NCBI GenBank assembly: GCA_036936605.1
Contig: JAUPFV010000001.1
Span: 153,545,187-153,609,186, forward strand
DNA: 64,000 nt
Direction: 5' to 3'
Origin: Limnanthes douglasii subsp. nivea
Lineage: Eukaryota > Streptophyta > Magnoliopsida > Brassicales > Limnanthaceae
The notes under the pieces were generated by a model. It was not told the DNA's origin, searched no databases, and was given only the letters and a program-made list of their open reading frames with translations. This document shows, piece by piece, positions 9,566-26,939 of this stretch. Numbering within the stretch: position 1 is the first letter of the stretch; each line of letters opens with the position of its first letter. A program made the position numbers and the translations under genes.

Positions 9566-12490
9566 CAATTCTAGCATGATTTCTAACTATAATAAATGTA
9601 GTTTTAAATTCTTGAATGCTTAGGCTAATGATAACAACTTTCTTAGTATTGTTAAGCAGAATTGGAGGTTAAGTTGCAAGGGTGAACATAATAATGTTTT
9701 CTGGTATAAATTAAAGAGATTAAATAAGTGCCTTAGAGAATGGAATTGCAAGCACTTTGGAAATATTTTCAAAAACGTTAAAGCTGCTTCTGAGGAGGTC
9801 AATAATATGGAGTGTATTCATTTAATTGAGAACAACAACTCTTCTAAAGCCAACCTTTCTAAAGCTAACAGTGTGTATATTCAGGCTCTTAGAAATGAAG
9901 AAAGCTATTGGAGGCAAAAATGTTATAATACTTGGTTAAAGGAAAGTGATGGTAATACTAAGCTGTATCATAACTATGTTTCTAGGAAAATAAGGAAAAA
10001 TCTAATTAGGGGTATCAAAGAGGGTGGTGTTTGGATTCAGAGTCCTGAAGAAATAGCTAAGTCTGTTGAAAACTTTTTTAAGAATGCTCTGTATACTAAC
10101 TCTTTTATGAGCAATGATGATCAAAATCTTAAAATTCAGGATCCCATTTTCATGAACATTCCCAAGATTGTAGCAGACAATGATAATCACTCTCTTCTCA
10201 AGCCAACTACCAAAGAAAAGGTTTGGAGCATTGTCTGCTCCATGAATAATGATAGTGCAACTGGCACTAATTTGGGTTTAATACTTTCTTCCTTAAAACT
10301 TGATGGGATATTATATATTCTGACCTTTGTAATGCTCTTAATTCTTACTTAAAGGGTGGTAATATTCCTAAAGGGGGTTTTTCTATTGGGATTTGCCTTA
10401 TACCTAAAGGTTCTAACCCTACTGGTTGGAGTAGCTTTAGACATATCAGCCTTTGCTCTATCTTTAATAGACTTCTTTCTAATTTAATGAACAAAAGACT
10501 TTCTATTATTCTCCCTAACATAGTGTATAATACTCAAGGAGCCTTTGTGAAGGGTAGGCTTATTCATGAAAATATTTTAATTGCTAAGGAACTAATTCAT
10601 AACATAAATAGAAAACCTAAAAAAGGAAATATCATGGCCCAACTAGACATGTCTAAAGCATTTGACAGAATGTCTCATGCTTTTATTTTTAAAGTTCTTG
10701 ACTGTTTTGGGTTTTCTAATGATTTCATATGTCTCATCAAGAAAATGATTACTAATGTTATGGTTTCTATTCTTATCAATAGCTCTAGTATTGGCTACTT
10801 CCATCAGAAGAAAGGCCTAAGGCTGGGAGATCCACTATCTCTCAACCTTTTTATTCTTGTTGAGGAAGTTCTAATAAGAGGCATTTTCAACATGTTTAGC
10901 TCTAATAGCACTTTAAAGTTTCATGTGAAAGTAGATTACCTGGTGCCAAGTCTGGTTTTTGCAGATGACATCCTCATCTTCACTAATAGCCTTCCATCCT
11001 CCATTGACAAGTTGTGCAATCTGTTAGATCAATACCAATCAGTATATAGCCAAGAAATAAACAAAGAGAAAACAAAAATCATTACCTCTATCAAAGCTTC
11101 TCAAACCAGGATTACCATACTGAAAATGCTTACTGATTTCAGTGTAGACTCTCCTCATTTCACTTATCTGGGCATCACTATCTGTGGTAACAATAAAGGG
11201 AAGAACTTTACTCCTTTACTTGAGAAAATTCACAATAAATCACTGAACGGGATATGAATCATCTGTCTTTTGGAGGAAGAGTGAATCTTATCTCTTCAGT
11301 GTTACTCCCTATTATATACTATTGGATGCACAATAGCCTCATTCCTAACACTATTATTAACAAGATAGAGTTATGCTTTAACAGATTTCTTTGGAGGTCC
11401 AACTACAATGAGAAATCTATCCACTGGACCTCCTGGAACAAGATTTGAAAACCATTTGATGAAGGTGGATTGAATATCAAAAAGCTTGTTGATATTCAAC
11501 ACACCTTCTCCCAAAAACTATGGTTTATGTTTAGGAAGAATAATAGTCTATGGGCTGAGATAATGTATAGTACTTACTGTCCTAACATGCATCCTTTAAA
11601 AGCCACCTATAAAAACATTGATTCTATTGTTTAGAAGAGACTTCATAGCATTAAAGGCTATGCTGACATAAACTTGAAATGGATCCTTGGCAATGGCTCT
11701 ATGGATTTTTGGTTTGAGGAGTGGCACAATCTGCCTCCCCTCTTAAGTGATTCTAGCCCTGATAGGTGGATTCTATCTGCTAAGGTCAAGTCTTTCTGGA
11801 AAGACAACATTTCTCTTCTGTCTTTTCTTTCTCAAGACAGAGTGAATCATATCAACACTTTTAAACTCATCCCTGACCAGGATGACAAGTTGGTATGGAA
11901 ATTATCTAATGACCTTGACTTTAACACTAACCTAACTTGGGACAATATCAGAATCAAGAACAACAAATCTAATTTTTTCAGAAAAATGTGGAATCATTAC
12001 ATTCCCAGAAAATTTTCTTTTTATGCTGGAAATTATAAAGTACATTCCTATAGACAATATTCTCTTAAAAAAGCATATGATCATCGTTTCTGAATGTTAG
12101 TTCTGTTGCAGTTGTGAAGAGAAAAACCACATCTTCGTTAACTGCAACTTTGCCTCGAATGTTTGGAATTATTTTGGTTGCCTTTTCGGAGTCAGATTGA
12201 ATCGTTTCATAACTCTAAACCATATCATTCATTCATGGTTCTGGTTCTCTAAGAACAAGTTCCATGTTACCCATATTATCCCTCAAAGTATTTGTTGGAT
12301 AATATGGTATAACAGAAACTATTCAAAGTTCAATGACACTCATGACTCTATCAAGAGTGTCATTGATAGAGTGATCTGAATCATTACATGGATTGACTTG
12401 AGTAATTTATTAACTGCTAAGCACTGGTCGCACGTCACAGACGCAGGTGCAGCTCTGGGATGTTAGACAATCAACAACAGGATAAAGAAA
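9566..12490 (+). pseudogene. LINE-1 ORF2, reverse transcriptase and zf-RVT region
   Basis: A linker (9600-10352) leads to a non-LTR RT. Motifs in order: GAFVKGRLIHENILIAKE, QLDMSKAFDRMSH (first Asp), GLRLGDPLSLNLF (normally RQGDPLSP) and LVFADDILIF (FADD active site), then LGITICGNNKG. From 11254 comes the thumb and WM-rich region, and from 11674 the zf-RVT region with WKLSNDLDFNTNLTWDNIR. A Gln-to-Leu change in the RQGDPLS motif and stops near 9623, 10350, 11448, 11634 and 12092 show it is dead. Confidence 0.87.
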
Positions 12491-12499
12491 CCGAGTTAC

Positions 12500-12995
12500 C
12501 TAAAGTGGTTGGCTCCCAACCAAGGAAGATTCAAGCTCAGCGTGGATGGCGCATGTAACTCGACCGGTGAATCCAGCGGTGGCATTTTGATCAAAAATAA
12601 CAGTGGCGACATTATGATTGGCTATGGTTGCTTGTTTAGGAAATTAAACCCCTTCTTAGCAGAATGTAGATCCCTCATTGAAGGCTTAATTATCTGTAAG
12701 CGAAACAACTGGGAGGATGTTGATGTAGAATCTGATTGCATGACCCTAATCAACATCCTGGCCGACGGAATTGTTGCCCCTTTATCTTGAATCCACCATC
12801 GTTGTTTGTTGAAGCTTTGTTCATCCTCGAATGACCCTTCGTCACATCTCCAGAACGCAGAATCATGCTTCTAGCTGGATCGCGAAATGAGTTCTCTCAT
12901 GCAGTCAAAACCAAAGCTTTAAGGGTTACAATGCCCCGAGTGCTCTTCTTGCCATTACGACTTTGGAAAGCCTTGGAATCGGGAATATAGATTAA
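12500..12995 (+). pseudogene. LINE-1 ORF2, C-terminal RNase H (RVT_3)
   Basis: The frame from 12509 has RNase H acidic residues in KLSVDGACN, NPFLAECRSL and DVESDC, and stops at 12788. After a frameshift the ending continues as RHISRTQNHASSWIAK, a stop, then LLAITTLESLGIGNID with the true stop at 12993-12995. The same ending is intact in LINE-2 (SHISRSENVAADWITKW ... LESLGVGY). Confidence 0.82.
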
Positions 12996-13115
12996 GGATA
13001 AAAACTCTGATTTCGGCGATTTGAAGCTTCATTTGGTCTGTGTTTTTGTTGTCTTCTGATTTTAAAAAGAAAAAGTCTGTTGGTTTGTCGAAGACTCTTT
13101 GGTCTTCTGTTTTTT

Positions 13116-13174
13116 CTTTTAGGGCTTTTTGTTTTCAACCCCTCTTTTTAGGGTTTTTTGTTTTCAACCCCTCT
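13116..13174 (+). repeat. Tandem duplicate in the LINE-1 3' UTR
   Basis: Two copies of TTAGGGNTTTTTGTTTTCAA followed by CCCCTCT, about 27 bp apart, shortly before the A-rich tail. Confidence 0.7.
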
Positions 13175-13270
13175 ATTGTTGTTATACTTGCAATTTTGGA
13201 CAAGTTCTTTTGTAACACTCAATTTCAGTATGTATAAATAAAATCAGTATTTGCTTAAGAAAAAAAATAA

Positions 13271-13812
13271 AGGAAACCTATATCATTATTTTGGTTTTAG
13301 TGATATTTTTTAAAGTTTGGATAACGTTTATTATAATTCTAAGACGTTTCAAAATATGTCGTTTTCCACATTAAAAAAAACGTTTATAAGCTATGTTTTT
13401 ATATTTAGTTTATTTTAGATAAAAAATTGTCACAATATTATTTGATGAGGGTATTTGTGAGATAAGAAGCACAATTTTTAAAAACGAAATTATGTAAACG
13501 ACCATTTAATATTACTCATATAATTTTACTACATATGGTATATCAACTGTTGGACTACAAATAATAACCAATTAATATCAAGTCGAATATTAGAATACCA
13601 TATTACATTACAATTTCGAAAAGAATGGCCAAATGTTGCATATAATAAATAGTTTGCCGATTTATTACCTAAAATTCTTTAGGGTAAGAAAAAAAAAATA
13701 CCGGCTTGAAAGAAGAAAAGAAAAACATGGTACAACTGCAGGACAAAGCGGCATGGAACTAGTTATCCGAACCATTTTGGAGTGTCAAAAAGGTGGCACG
13801 GATTGAGTTGTC
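13271..13812. other. Intergenic DNA between LINE-1 and the hexokinase stop codon
   Basis: AT-rich, no gene seen. The part next to 13812 should contain the hexokinase 3' UTR and polyadenylation signals (minus strand). No transposon ends recognised. Confidence 0.6.
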
Positions 13813-19041
<5,229 letters not shown>

Positions 19042-20695
19042 TCTACAAATTGGAATTCCTAACTAATTAAAAATGTAAACTTTAACAAATTTCTGTATGC
19101 AACACGAGTATTGTTCGTAGACTACGTTGCATCAAGATTGAAATGGGAGATCAGGAGGAGATTATATATTTGGGTATTGATTCTGGAACCGATTTAGATT
19201 GGTGTTCAGCAGAAAAAAAAAATCAATTTTTTTGAGAATTGGTATTGGTGAATTGGGGAATCAGAGAAAGAAGATCCTAATAAATTGGATTTCTTCTGAA
19301 TCTGCTGGTGGCTTGGTGAGTGTTTGGTTCCTTTCAGCTGTAGACTCCGCTTCCGTGCCTGAAATATGTTCAGTTTATATATTTTTATTATTATTATATC
19401 GAGTATGGTCAATTACTGTTAAAACTTGGAAAGTTTATTTCAAGATTTGTTATCATCCAAAAGCTTCTTTATTTACTACCATTTTATCTCCGTCTAATCT
19501 TTATTATCTTATCCAATTTACTCTAATCTTCTAGTTAAATGATTATGAACTTCCCTAGTTGAGTTTAACGTTGGGGATGTTAACGTATAAAATAATACGT
19601 GGTTATTTTCATTATAGTATAGTATTGACTATATCTTTTATTATCAACAACTATTTTGCTACTTTATTGTCAAATTACGTTTACACAAAATCATCTCAAT
19701 CAACCCTCGTTTTTTTTAATGCATTTCATGTGATTCTTGTTTCATTCTTGTTTTTTAATTATCTCAATTTCTAGTTTTTTTTCTCTTTTAAATCATTTGA
19801 TATGAGATTCTTTTTTACTTCTGTGATATTCTCTTTATCATATAATTTACTTCTATTTTAATGTTCGAATTTTTTTTTAAATCTATATATTATTTTTTTA
19901 TATTAAATATGTTAAAAAATCAACATAATTTTAACTTGTTGTTATTATGTACTAAATGAGACACATTGGATATCAATAAATGAAAATACGTTTTATTTTT
20001 AATATGTTTTTAATTTTTTTTTATTTTTTTTTATAAATCGAGATTTAAAGGTCGATAAAAACACTTTATTAAATATTTGAAATAATGTTTTATACAAATA
20101 TAAGAGTGGTTCATCCATATTTACCTCTCATAAAAAAAATTTCCTTCGCGGATTCAGGAGTCGGATTTATTATCGAAATTTTCTTTAACTGGTCCTCGAG
20201 TCAACACAATAATTAGTTTATCTAAGAAACGTGTTTGAATTCAAAATTTGAATTATTCGTGACAGTCTCTTAACATATCATAAGTGCATCATCCACACAA
20301 CTCTCATTGTCGTCACCACCTTTCACTGGCGGTGAAACTATGGCGAGTCCATCTTTACAACAAGCACCTCATACTAACTGTCTAATGTCATATTTAGCCC
20401 GAAGTGTAACACGTAAAGTTTTACCTGAAACGTTGACCTTACCAAGCTTAAGCCCATGAATCCACCTCAAAATGAGTCATTCACATTTTGGAACACTCTT
20501 CATACACCCATTGTCAAACGATCTGACCACAAAGACCCATTCACGTTGAGTTTAACTCATGAACTTGGCTTCTTCATTTTACCAATTTACTTCCCAACGA
20601 AACTATAAGTTCCCCATCAATCTCTTTACCCCAAGCTCAAATAAATTTCATGTTGAATCCTAATATAACAGTATTTTAAAATATTTATAGTGATT

Positions 20696-20696
<1 letters not shown>
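19042..20696. other. Hexokinase 5' flank and AT-rich intergenic DNA
   Basis: Contains the presumed hexokinase promoter and 5' UTR at its left end, then AT-rich DNA. Short plus-strand frames here have no recognisable similarity. The segment 20140-20690 is less AT-rich but also unrecognised. Confidence 0.6.
19160..19170 (-). promoter_or_regulatory. Candidate TATA box of the hexokinase gene
   Basis: The minus strand reads AAATATATAATC about 120 nt upstream of the ATG at 19041. The position is plausible for a plant promoter, but AT-rich context makes chance matches likely. Confidence 0.35.

Positions 20697-20739
<43 letters not shown>
20697..20739. repeat. (TA)n microsatellite
   Basis: About 21 uninterrupted TA dinucleotides. 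Confidence 0.95.
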
Positions 20740-20741
<2 letters not shown>

Positions 20742-22693
20742 CAAAATAAGACAAATAGTAGTATGTTTTCAAGTTTAAGATTTGTCTTGTAGACATGTCG
20801 TCGCTCAAGCGTAATGGCTCTTGGAGGACCTCAATCACTCTTCTCATATCTTGTTGTTGCATCACAACTTAAAGCTTAATCATGTATCATCATTACAATC
20901 AAGTGACTCATGCTTTTATCAGGTGGATTGCCACACTCTGGGTCCCCATAAACGTGGTAATACATCTCTCAAAGTTGTTGATCTCTACTAATACCTCACT
21001 TATCTCGATATCCTCACTTCTTGCAACTATCAGCGAACCTATACAACTTACCGCGGTGATTTCTTTTTGTCTCACTCGTCTCTCTAGTCGACCATTCAAT
21101 ATTAATACCAACCCCTACATGTTCCCCATGATTTCCACTATCTAACCCCTTGAGTTATTCTTGATCAGCGGTGAGCCTTCCCCCTTAATACATCTCAACC
21201 TTCTACAACTGAGCTAAGCATATATCCATCTTCATTTGTTACAAAGCCTAAGTACAAAACCTAAAGCATACCCACTACTTCAGTTTCCTTTGCTCGTATG
21301 TCGTATGCAAACCTTAATATAAAGTTCTCAAGCCCATTAGTGAGCATATCTAACATAGAGAAATGTTTTAATATGTTTTTCTACAATTCTACACAGAAAT
21401 CATATGGACCACGTACAATCAATCCTACAATAGAATAAACTCAACCCAATCAGATGATGGTCTACCTACAAGCACTTGTCAGCCCTAAACAAAGTTCTCT
21501 AAGTATATCTCAGCTACAAAGTCTCTCTCAACAAATATTTTCTACCATCATGCACATCAACAACCCCAGTAACCTTCCAAACCCACATGTAAGCTACGAC
21601 CTTCTCCTTTCACTGGGAGCAAAAAAAATTTACATTTTCCCATCATAATACATAGACTATAAGAGTCGTTATCGTACTTTTTCCACGCGTTCTCGTGGAA
21701 GATGAGGAGCCCACATGTGTCTTTCTAGGTTACATAACGACACAAGTGGCCTCTTCAAAACTTATCGGTTTCCACCTAAGAGCCATCTATCATGTTTTAT
21801 TCGTTATCATTTGACCAATAATGAGTTATGAAATTTCCATGATTATTTTACTCATCCTCCTCCATTTACAAATATTATTACCATCACTCCTCCTAGGTCT
21901 CATCAAAAAAGTTTCCATACCATGATTTTAACAGTTAAGAAGATCAATTTCATCAAGTACTTTGATGGTAAGATAATAGTCTCATCATCTCCCAAAAAAG
22001 TTATAAATGACGACAAATTAGATTGGGAAAAGTGCATTTCTATCTACTTCTTTAGGTAAGAAAAAATAGGTCGCTTATATGGTGTTTGCCATTACCATCA
22101 AAATATAGATAATGTATGTCATATAGGAGTGCAAGATTACCTTGTTAGGTTACTTCTATTTTAGGTTCTACTCTTCTGAAAATGTTGTCTTGTGTTAGAG
22201 AATGTGCCATGGTTTTTTAATGGTCATCCCATCTTCTTGAATAAATGAGAACCCATGGCATCGATGTTCAAAGATAATATTTTGTATACTAAACATATTC
22301 TATATGTGTGATTAGGCTTTGTAGATTTGTTACTTATTGCATGAGAGTTGTTTTCTAATTTTCAGATGTCGCGACATATTAGGCTTCACTAGTGAATGAG
22401 ACTACCAAGTACACGCACTCTTACAGATATATTACATGGCAAATAACTGTATGTTTAGTGGACTTTCTAAAATAATGGTTTTTATTTTGGCTTCTCTATG
22501 TATGACGAGCTTGTTATAACAAAATATGAAAATAAAGACACTCATCCAAAGAGAAATTTGAAAATTATTGCCTCCAAAGTTGGAATATCATATGATGTTT
22601 TGATGAGGAATACTGTAGCCAGGTTCACGCCAAGTATGAAGGTTGTTATGGTGAATAAGGAGCTTTTTGAAGGCATTAAAACTAGGATCTCCA
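20740..22693. other. Unrecognised AT-rich region
   Basis: No gene or transposon domain recognised. Short frames such as 21454-21648 (+) and 20908-21111 (-) have fairly normal composition but match nothing I know. Possibly old, decayed transposon DNA. Confidence 0.5.
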
Positions 22694-22746
22694 GTACTAG
22701 AGTTGATAAGAATAACCACAGAGGTAGGCTTGATGATTCATGGTAG
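22498..22746 (+). other. Unidentified 82-codon frame before the tandem duplication
   Basis: The frame reads through a mixed-composition peptide (NLKIIASKVGISYDVLMRN ... ELFEGIKTRISS) and stops at 22744. Its end overlaps the start of the 320-bp duplication. The second repeat copy does not keep the frame. Probably a fragment of an old transposon gene; no family recognised. Confidence 0.25.
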
Positions 22747-23305
22747 GAAGTATCCCCTACTACGTCTAAAAAGGTGTTAATATTGGATCTGATGAGTGAA
22801 GATCCCTGAAACCCAAAAATAAGAATGAGCAACCTTATCATAATGTTGTACAAAATATTGGGATCGTTGCCCAGTTTAAGATTGGCTAGACTCCTATTGT
22901 TGAGAGTTAGAATATTGAAGTAGTGATACCTGATGATTTCATAATAGTATAAAAGATAAAGTAACTATATATGGTCAAATCTCTAATTTTGCTTCTTTGG
23001 CCATCATACCCAATACTAGAGTTTATATGAACAACCACATAGGCAGGCTTTGATGATTCATTGCATAAAGTATCCCATACTAAGTCAAATAGAGGTATTA
23101 ATATTGGGTTTAATGAACAAAGATCATTGAAACCTAAAAATATGAATGAGCAACCTGATCACAAGGCTACACAAAAAGTTAGGAATCGATAGTCGGTCTA
23201 GGATTGGCTAGACTCATGTCATGGAGAGTTCGAATGATGAAGTAGTGATACATGATAAGGTCAAAATGGTATAAAATATAAAGTATCTATATCTGGTGGA
23301 ATATT
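22694..23305 (+). repeat. Diverged direct tandem duplication, unit about 320 bp
   Basis: Copy A (22694-about 22980) and copy B (23013-about 23305) align in order. Shared blocks include GGTAGGCTTGATGATTCA / GGCAGGCTTTGATGATTCA, GAATGAGCAACC, GGATTGGCTAGACTC and GAAGTAGTGATAC. Substitutions and small indels are frequent, so the duplication is old. Confidence 0.85.
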
Positions 23306-24327
23306 TGATGTTGTTTCTACCGAGGTATATATCCCTCCTTCAAAAATAAAATTTACTAAAAGGTCTGATGTTGAGACGTTTGGTCAAATCTCTGAAGTTG
23401 TTGATTTGTTCAGTAAGTTATGAATGTTGGTTTCAGTTTTTGCGCCATCGGTGAAGGTTTTATTCTTATCTTAATAGAGCTCGATATTTGTACTAATTTG
23501 TCTCAACTTCCTACCAAATTTGTATTGGTTGTTGACGAGAATTTCTAACTGGTTGCACAATTTTTTCTTGTTGAAAGAAAAAAAGAAATTCTCTTTTATG
23601 AAGGTGAGTCTGAATGTGAACTTTAAGGCTTTGAGAAATAAGGCTTCTACTAGGGTTAGAGAGGAAACTGCTTGTGTTTTGGGGCAACTAAGTACCAAAA
23701 AATACAGCACATCGGTTGGGTAGGGGTGATTCATTATGAAGAAGCCCAATACTAGCGAATATGTTGAAATGGAAGCCAACCAATTAGCTCGACGAGATGT
23801 TGTGCATGTGTCTCTTATAAAGTTAAAAGTTGTAGGTAATTAAGAACTGTTGGTTGAGGTATCAAAGGCCTTAGATCATGTTGTTATATTATTTGAAGAT
23901 CTCGAGGTATTAGAGTATATGAAAGAGTTGTTTAATCCAGTTGGGTCATTGAGTATTGAATATGAGAAGTCTGTTAAAATTGGTGCCGACTTGGATGCCC
24001 TTAAGGTGATGAAAGTTTACGATTTCCATGAGGATGAAGGCTATGAGATTTCTATGGTAAGCCCTCACACTCGTTAAGACAGAAACTGTAGATGACGGAG
24101 GGAAAGAAAATGAGCCGAAGTGGCCAGAACTAAAATTTTAGCTAAAACATCTAAATTCTTTGTGTTGGTTTTATAACAGATTCTTGAAGTGGTGGGTACG
24201 TACGTTGTTGCAACCATAAGGAGGAGAAGGTTGCCCAAGTATTTGTCACTTCTATATCTGTCCAAAAGGTAGTTGTACCTTGGTATGGAGGTAATTTATT
24301 CATGTAGCTTTATTATACGGAATTATT

Positions 24328-24331
<4 letters not shown>
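23306..24331. other. Unrecognised region after the tandem duplication
   Basis: Contains a 75-codon plus-strand frame (23850-24077) with ordinary amino-acid composition (SKALDHVVILFEDLEVLEYM) but no known family. Likely part of the same decayed unit as the duplication. Confidence 0.4.

Positions 24332-24378
<47 letters not shown>
24332..24378. repeat. (TA)n microsatellite
   Basis: About 23 uninterrupted TA dinucleotides. Confidence 0.95.
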
Positions 24379-24380
<2 letters not shown>

Positions 24381-25169
24381 AGATGTTTCTTGATGCCTTC
24401 ACCATGCTCCATATTTCATACCAAAGACCTTCCAATTTTATGATTAGTATTTAGTCAACCTTGAAATATACTAGTGATTAATTTGAAGACAATATAGAAC
24501 TGAGGATCACCCTTCACGCATAAAGGAAAACTAGTGAGAAGTTAAAAGTTGGTTTGAAGCACAAGCATTCTACTGAAATTGTTTTAAAAAATAAACTTTA
24601 ATCAAAGTCTAAACCATTATCCAATTGAAGGAAAATATTACTCGTCATATATTTCTTTTAATCTTACAGCTTCAGAGTGTGTTCAAGAGCATCATCAACT
24701 TTTACTTCTCGTTTACTGGATTAGAGTGTTTTATGCAAAATATCATTATTCATCAAGTCGGGTGGATCTCCATCTTGTTCAAAAGGAATCTAAATCCTAT
24801 GTATAAATATCTCAACTTCAGGAGTAACATGAAGTCGGACATACCATTATGCAGATGAAGAAGAATAAGCTGAAGGCGCTGCTTGATGAATCCATGTCCT
24901 AGAAGTGTAGTAGAAGTCAAACGAGCCAAATGTGCCAAACATGTATAACAGAACCTGTATTATCTCTACAGGAATTTCATCAAACATCTTCAGGGCATTA
25001 CCAAACAGTCACATTTATAGTCTAACATAATTAATCTTTGGTTTGTACCCACCTAGATCAATTTCTCAAGGGAGGAATAACCTCGTGGATCAAAATGGCA
25101 ATCATATATTGTAGCTTATTTAACATACCTCTTAATACACATCCCTAAATTTAGGTTCTGCATCTTCAT
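24379..25169. other. Unrecognised AT-rich stretch
   Basis: No gene seen. It might contain the 3' part of the minus-strand LTR element that starts at 26836, but I found no second LTR copy. Confidence 0.45.
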
Positions 25170-25538
25170 CTAGTCAACACCTATAAGAATTTCAAGTTCT
25201 TCGAAACTTGTAAACTTAGTAGTGGTAGTTTCACAAGACATCTTTGAGTTGGGGCTTATCATATAGTGAACTTCAATGTTATGTTTAACCTTTAATAGTT
25301 TATCAATATCAATCCTTTTATATTGAATAGTTTCTTCCACACTTTTTACTGAGCCATCAAAGTTTCTTGATAGTAGAATTATTCCATCACTAGAGAATTT
25401 TACGACATGTATCTCATCAGTATGGCCTATTTGAATGTGTAAAACTGGCATGCTATTCCAGGATGTACCAAGGTGTTGAGCTTTTCTAGCCAACTGGTCG
25501 ACAATCACAAACCTGGCGCACATACTGGAACCTTTCAT
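25170..25538 (-). pseudogene. Unidentified 122-codon frame in the minus-strand LTR element
   Basis: An ORF of 122 codons with ordinary composition. The segment QIGHTDEIHVVKFSSDGIIL superficially resembles a WD40 repeat, but only one such unit is present and the context is a decayed retroelement, so I do not assign the fold. The overlapping frame 25535-25729 continues upstream. Possibly a gag- or protease-region relic. Confidence 0.3.
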
Positions 25539-26207
25539 TGCATTTGTCTAGTCATGGTATACACAATTGTAACAGAAGTCACAGTTTTAATGCAACCATC
25601 ACTCAAAACTGTTATAAGATTTATTTCAAAATCAACCATAATTTTACCAATTTCTACATTTGAAATAGATGAAAGATTATTATTGTTTACCTTATCAAAA
25701 TAAAGATAAACTTTTTCTGGTGTTACCAAATTGTCTTCGTCTTTAAAGTGGTTTCACCCTCATCGCCGCATACATCATAAATCGGATCCTCCAATTTCGA
25801 CCAAGTTTTATCAAAAATTTCACCATGGTAGTCAGCCTCATACTCAACAAATAATGGATGGTTGATTAGCGACGAATCCTCCATGTCACCAGCAGCTACT
25901 TGATGGATTTACTTCCCCGTTGGTTTTTCCAAATTGTAGCTATGGCTGTGGTTGGATTCTGTAAAAAAGACTTTCGCCATTGAATTTTTTATTGGAGTTT
26001 AGAATTTGGTGGTGGTTATCCTCTTTATATCTTCTATCACTTTCTTTATTTGATGTCGCAACAAATTCATTCAGTCACATATCTGCCCAAATCGATATTC
26101 CATCTCATCTCGACTGAATGGTTCTGCAATTGGAAGAATAGGCTTCCTACAAGCGGTTTTCTTAGGCGGCATATCTTTTTAACTCACGTCGTATGAGCTA
26201 TGTCACT

Positions 26208-26220
26208 CTGATACCAACTG
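26208..26220 (-). other. Primer-binding site (initiator Met tRNA type)
   Basis: The minus strand reads TGGTATCAGAG directly after the LTR end. This is the standard complement of the plant initiator-Met tRNA 3' end used by many Copia and Gypsy elements. Confidence 0.75.
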
Positions 26221-26222
26221 AT

Positions 26223-26836
26223 ACAGTGATATAGAAAAGACGGCTGAAAAACACAAGAAAGAAGAAGACGAAACAGAGAATAAAGAAACAACGATAAATT
26301 GAACCCTAATCCAAACTGATACCAAACTGATGCTTTGGTACAAATATGGTAACGGTGATATAAAAAATAGAAAGAAAACGACTACAAAACACAAGAAAGA
26401 AGAAGACAAAACATAGAGTAAATAAATCATAACCATAGGTTGGAGTATAAGAGACTTGAAGAAAAAACTCAAGTTGGATTCAAAAAGTCTAACGGTATAA
26501 ATAGGATTTGAGAGAATTATATAAAAGTTCCAAACTGATACAACGAAAATTAGAAAAGAAACAACGATAGATGAAACTCTAATCTAATGGTGACTAAGAC
26601 TGAAATTTTAGAGTTAAAAATATATATTATTCCAAAAACTTAAAATAACTTAAGGAATATGCGGCTTTATATAAGAGCCGCTCAAAACCATAAATTGGAA
26701 TACAAGGAAATAAAAATATTTTTTAAAAATAAAATAAAATCTTAATACAATTAGATTTGATTTGAATAATATAAGATATTTGAATAAAATAAAATAAAAT
26801 AAAAAAGGTTTTTGTTTGGACTTCTGAGCTACATCA
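26223..26836 (-). repeat. Candidate 5' LTR with internal duplications (minus strand)
   Basis: On the minus strand it starts TGATGTAGCTCAG and ends CACTGTATCA beside the primer site. Inside, the segment around 26223-26300 (GTGATATAGAAAAG ... AACACAAGAAAGAAGAAGAC) is repeated at 26354-26420, and an AACAACGATA block recurs at 26288 and 26562. The outer boundary is inferred from TG/CA only. Confidence 0.5.
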
Positions 26837-26939
26837 TCCTCTTCTTAAATTCACAGTACCATCACCATAAACAACTAAAATTATTTTATTATATTTTTTC
26901 AATTGTTACATTGAGGATTTTGATTTATATATAGTGATT

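Larger units (their letters stand above)
7640..13270 (+). mobile_element. L1-type LINE with RNase H (LINE-1), decayed
   Basis: Order: ORF1 with a DUF4283-type domain, endonuclease, reverse transcriptase, zf-RVT region, RNase H, short 3' UTR and an A-rich tail (GCTTAAGAAAAAAAATAAAG near 13253). The order and proteins match LINE-2 at 42380-49005. The 5' boundary is approximate because the first 300 bases of ORF1 are too decayed to align, and I found no target duplication. Many stops and frameshifts; not autonomous. Confidence 0.88.
25170..26836 (-). mobile_element. Remnant LTR retrotransposon, minus strand (5' LTR, primer site, fragments)
   Basis: Read on the minus strand: a candidate LTR (26836-26223), two bases, a primer-binding site TGGTATCAGAG, then after about 30 bases a start reading MPPKKTACRKPILP like a basic gag N-terminus, soon hitting a stop. 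Further minus-strand frames at 26000-25540 (an acidic stretch LEDPIYDVCGDEGE) and 25538-25170 follow. No RT, integrase or protease motif is recognisable, so internal deletion or strong decay is likely. No 3' LTR found. Confidence 0.6.

Noticed and set aside
22542..22853. 103-codon minus-strand frame over the 320-bp duplication
   Set aside because: It runs across the duplication in an unrelated frame; hydrophobic low-complexity peptide without similarity.
25170..25538. WD40-like motif in a minus-strand frame
   Set aside because: Only one weak unit of the repeat is present, in a decayed retroelement, and a WD40 fold needs several units.
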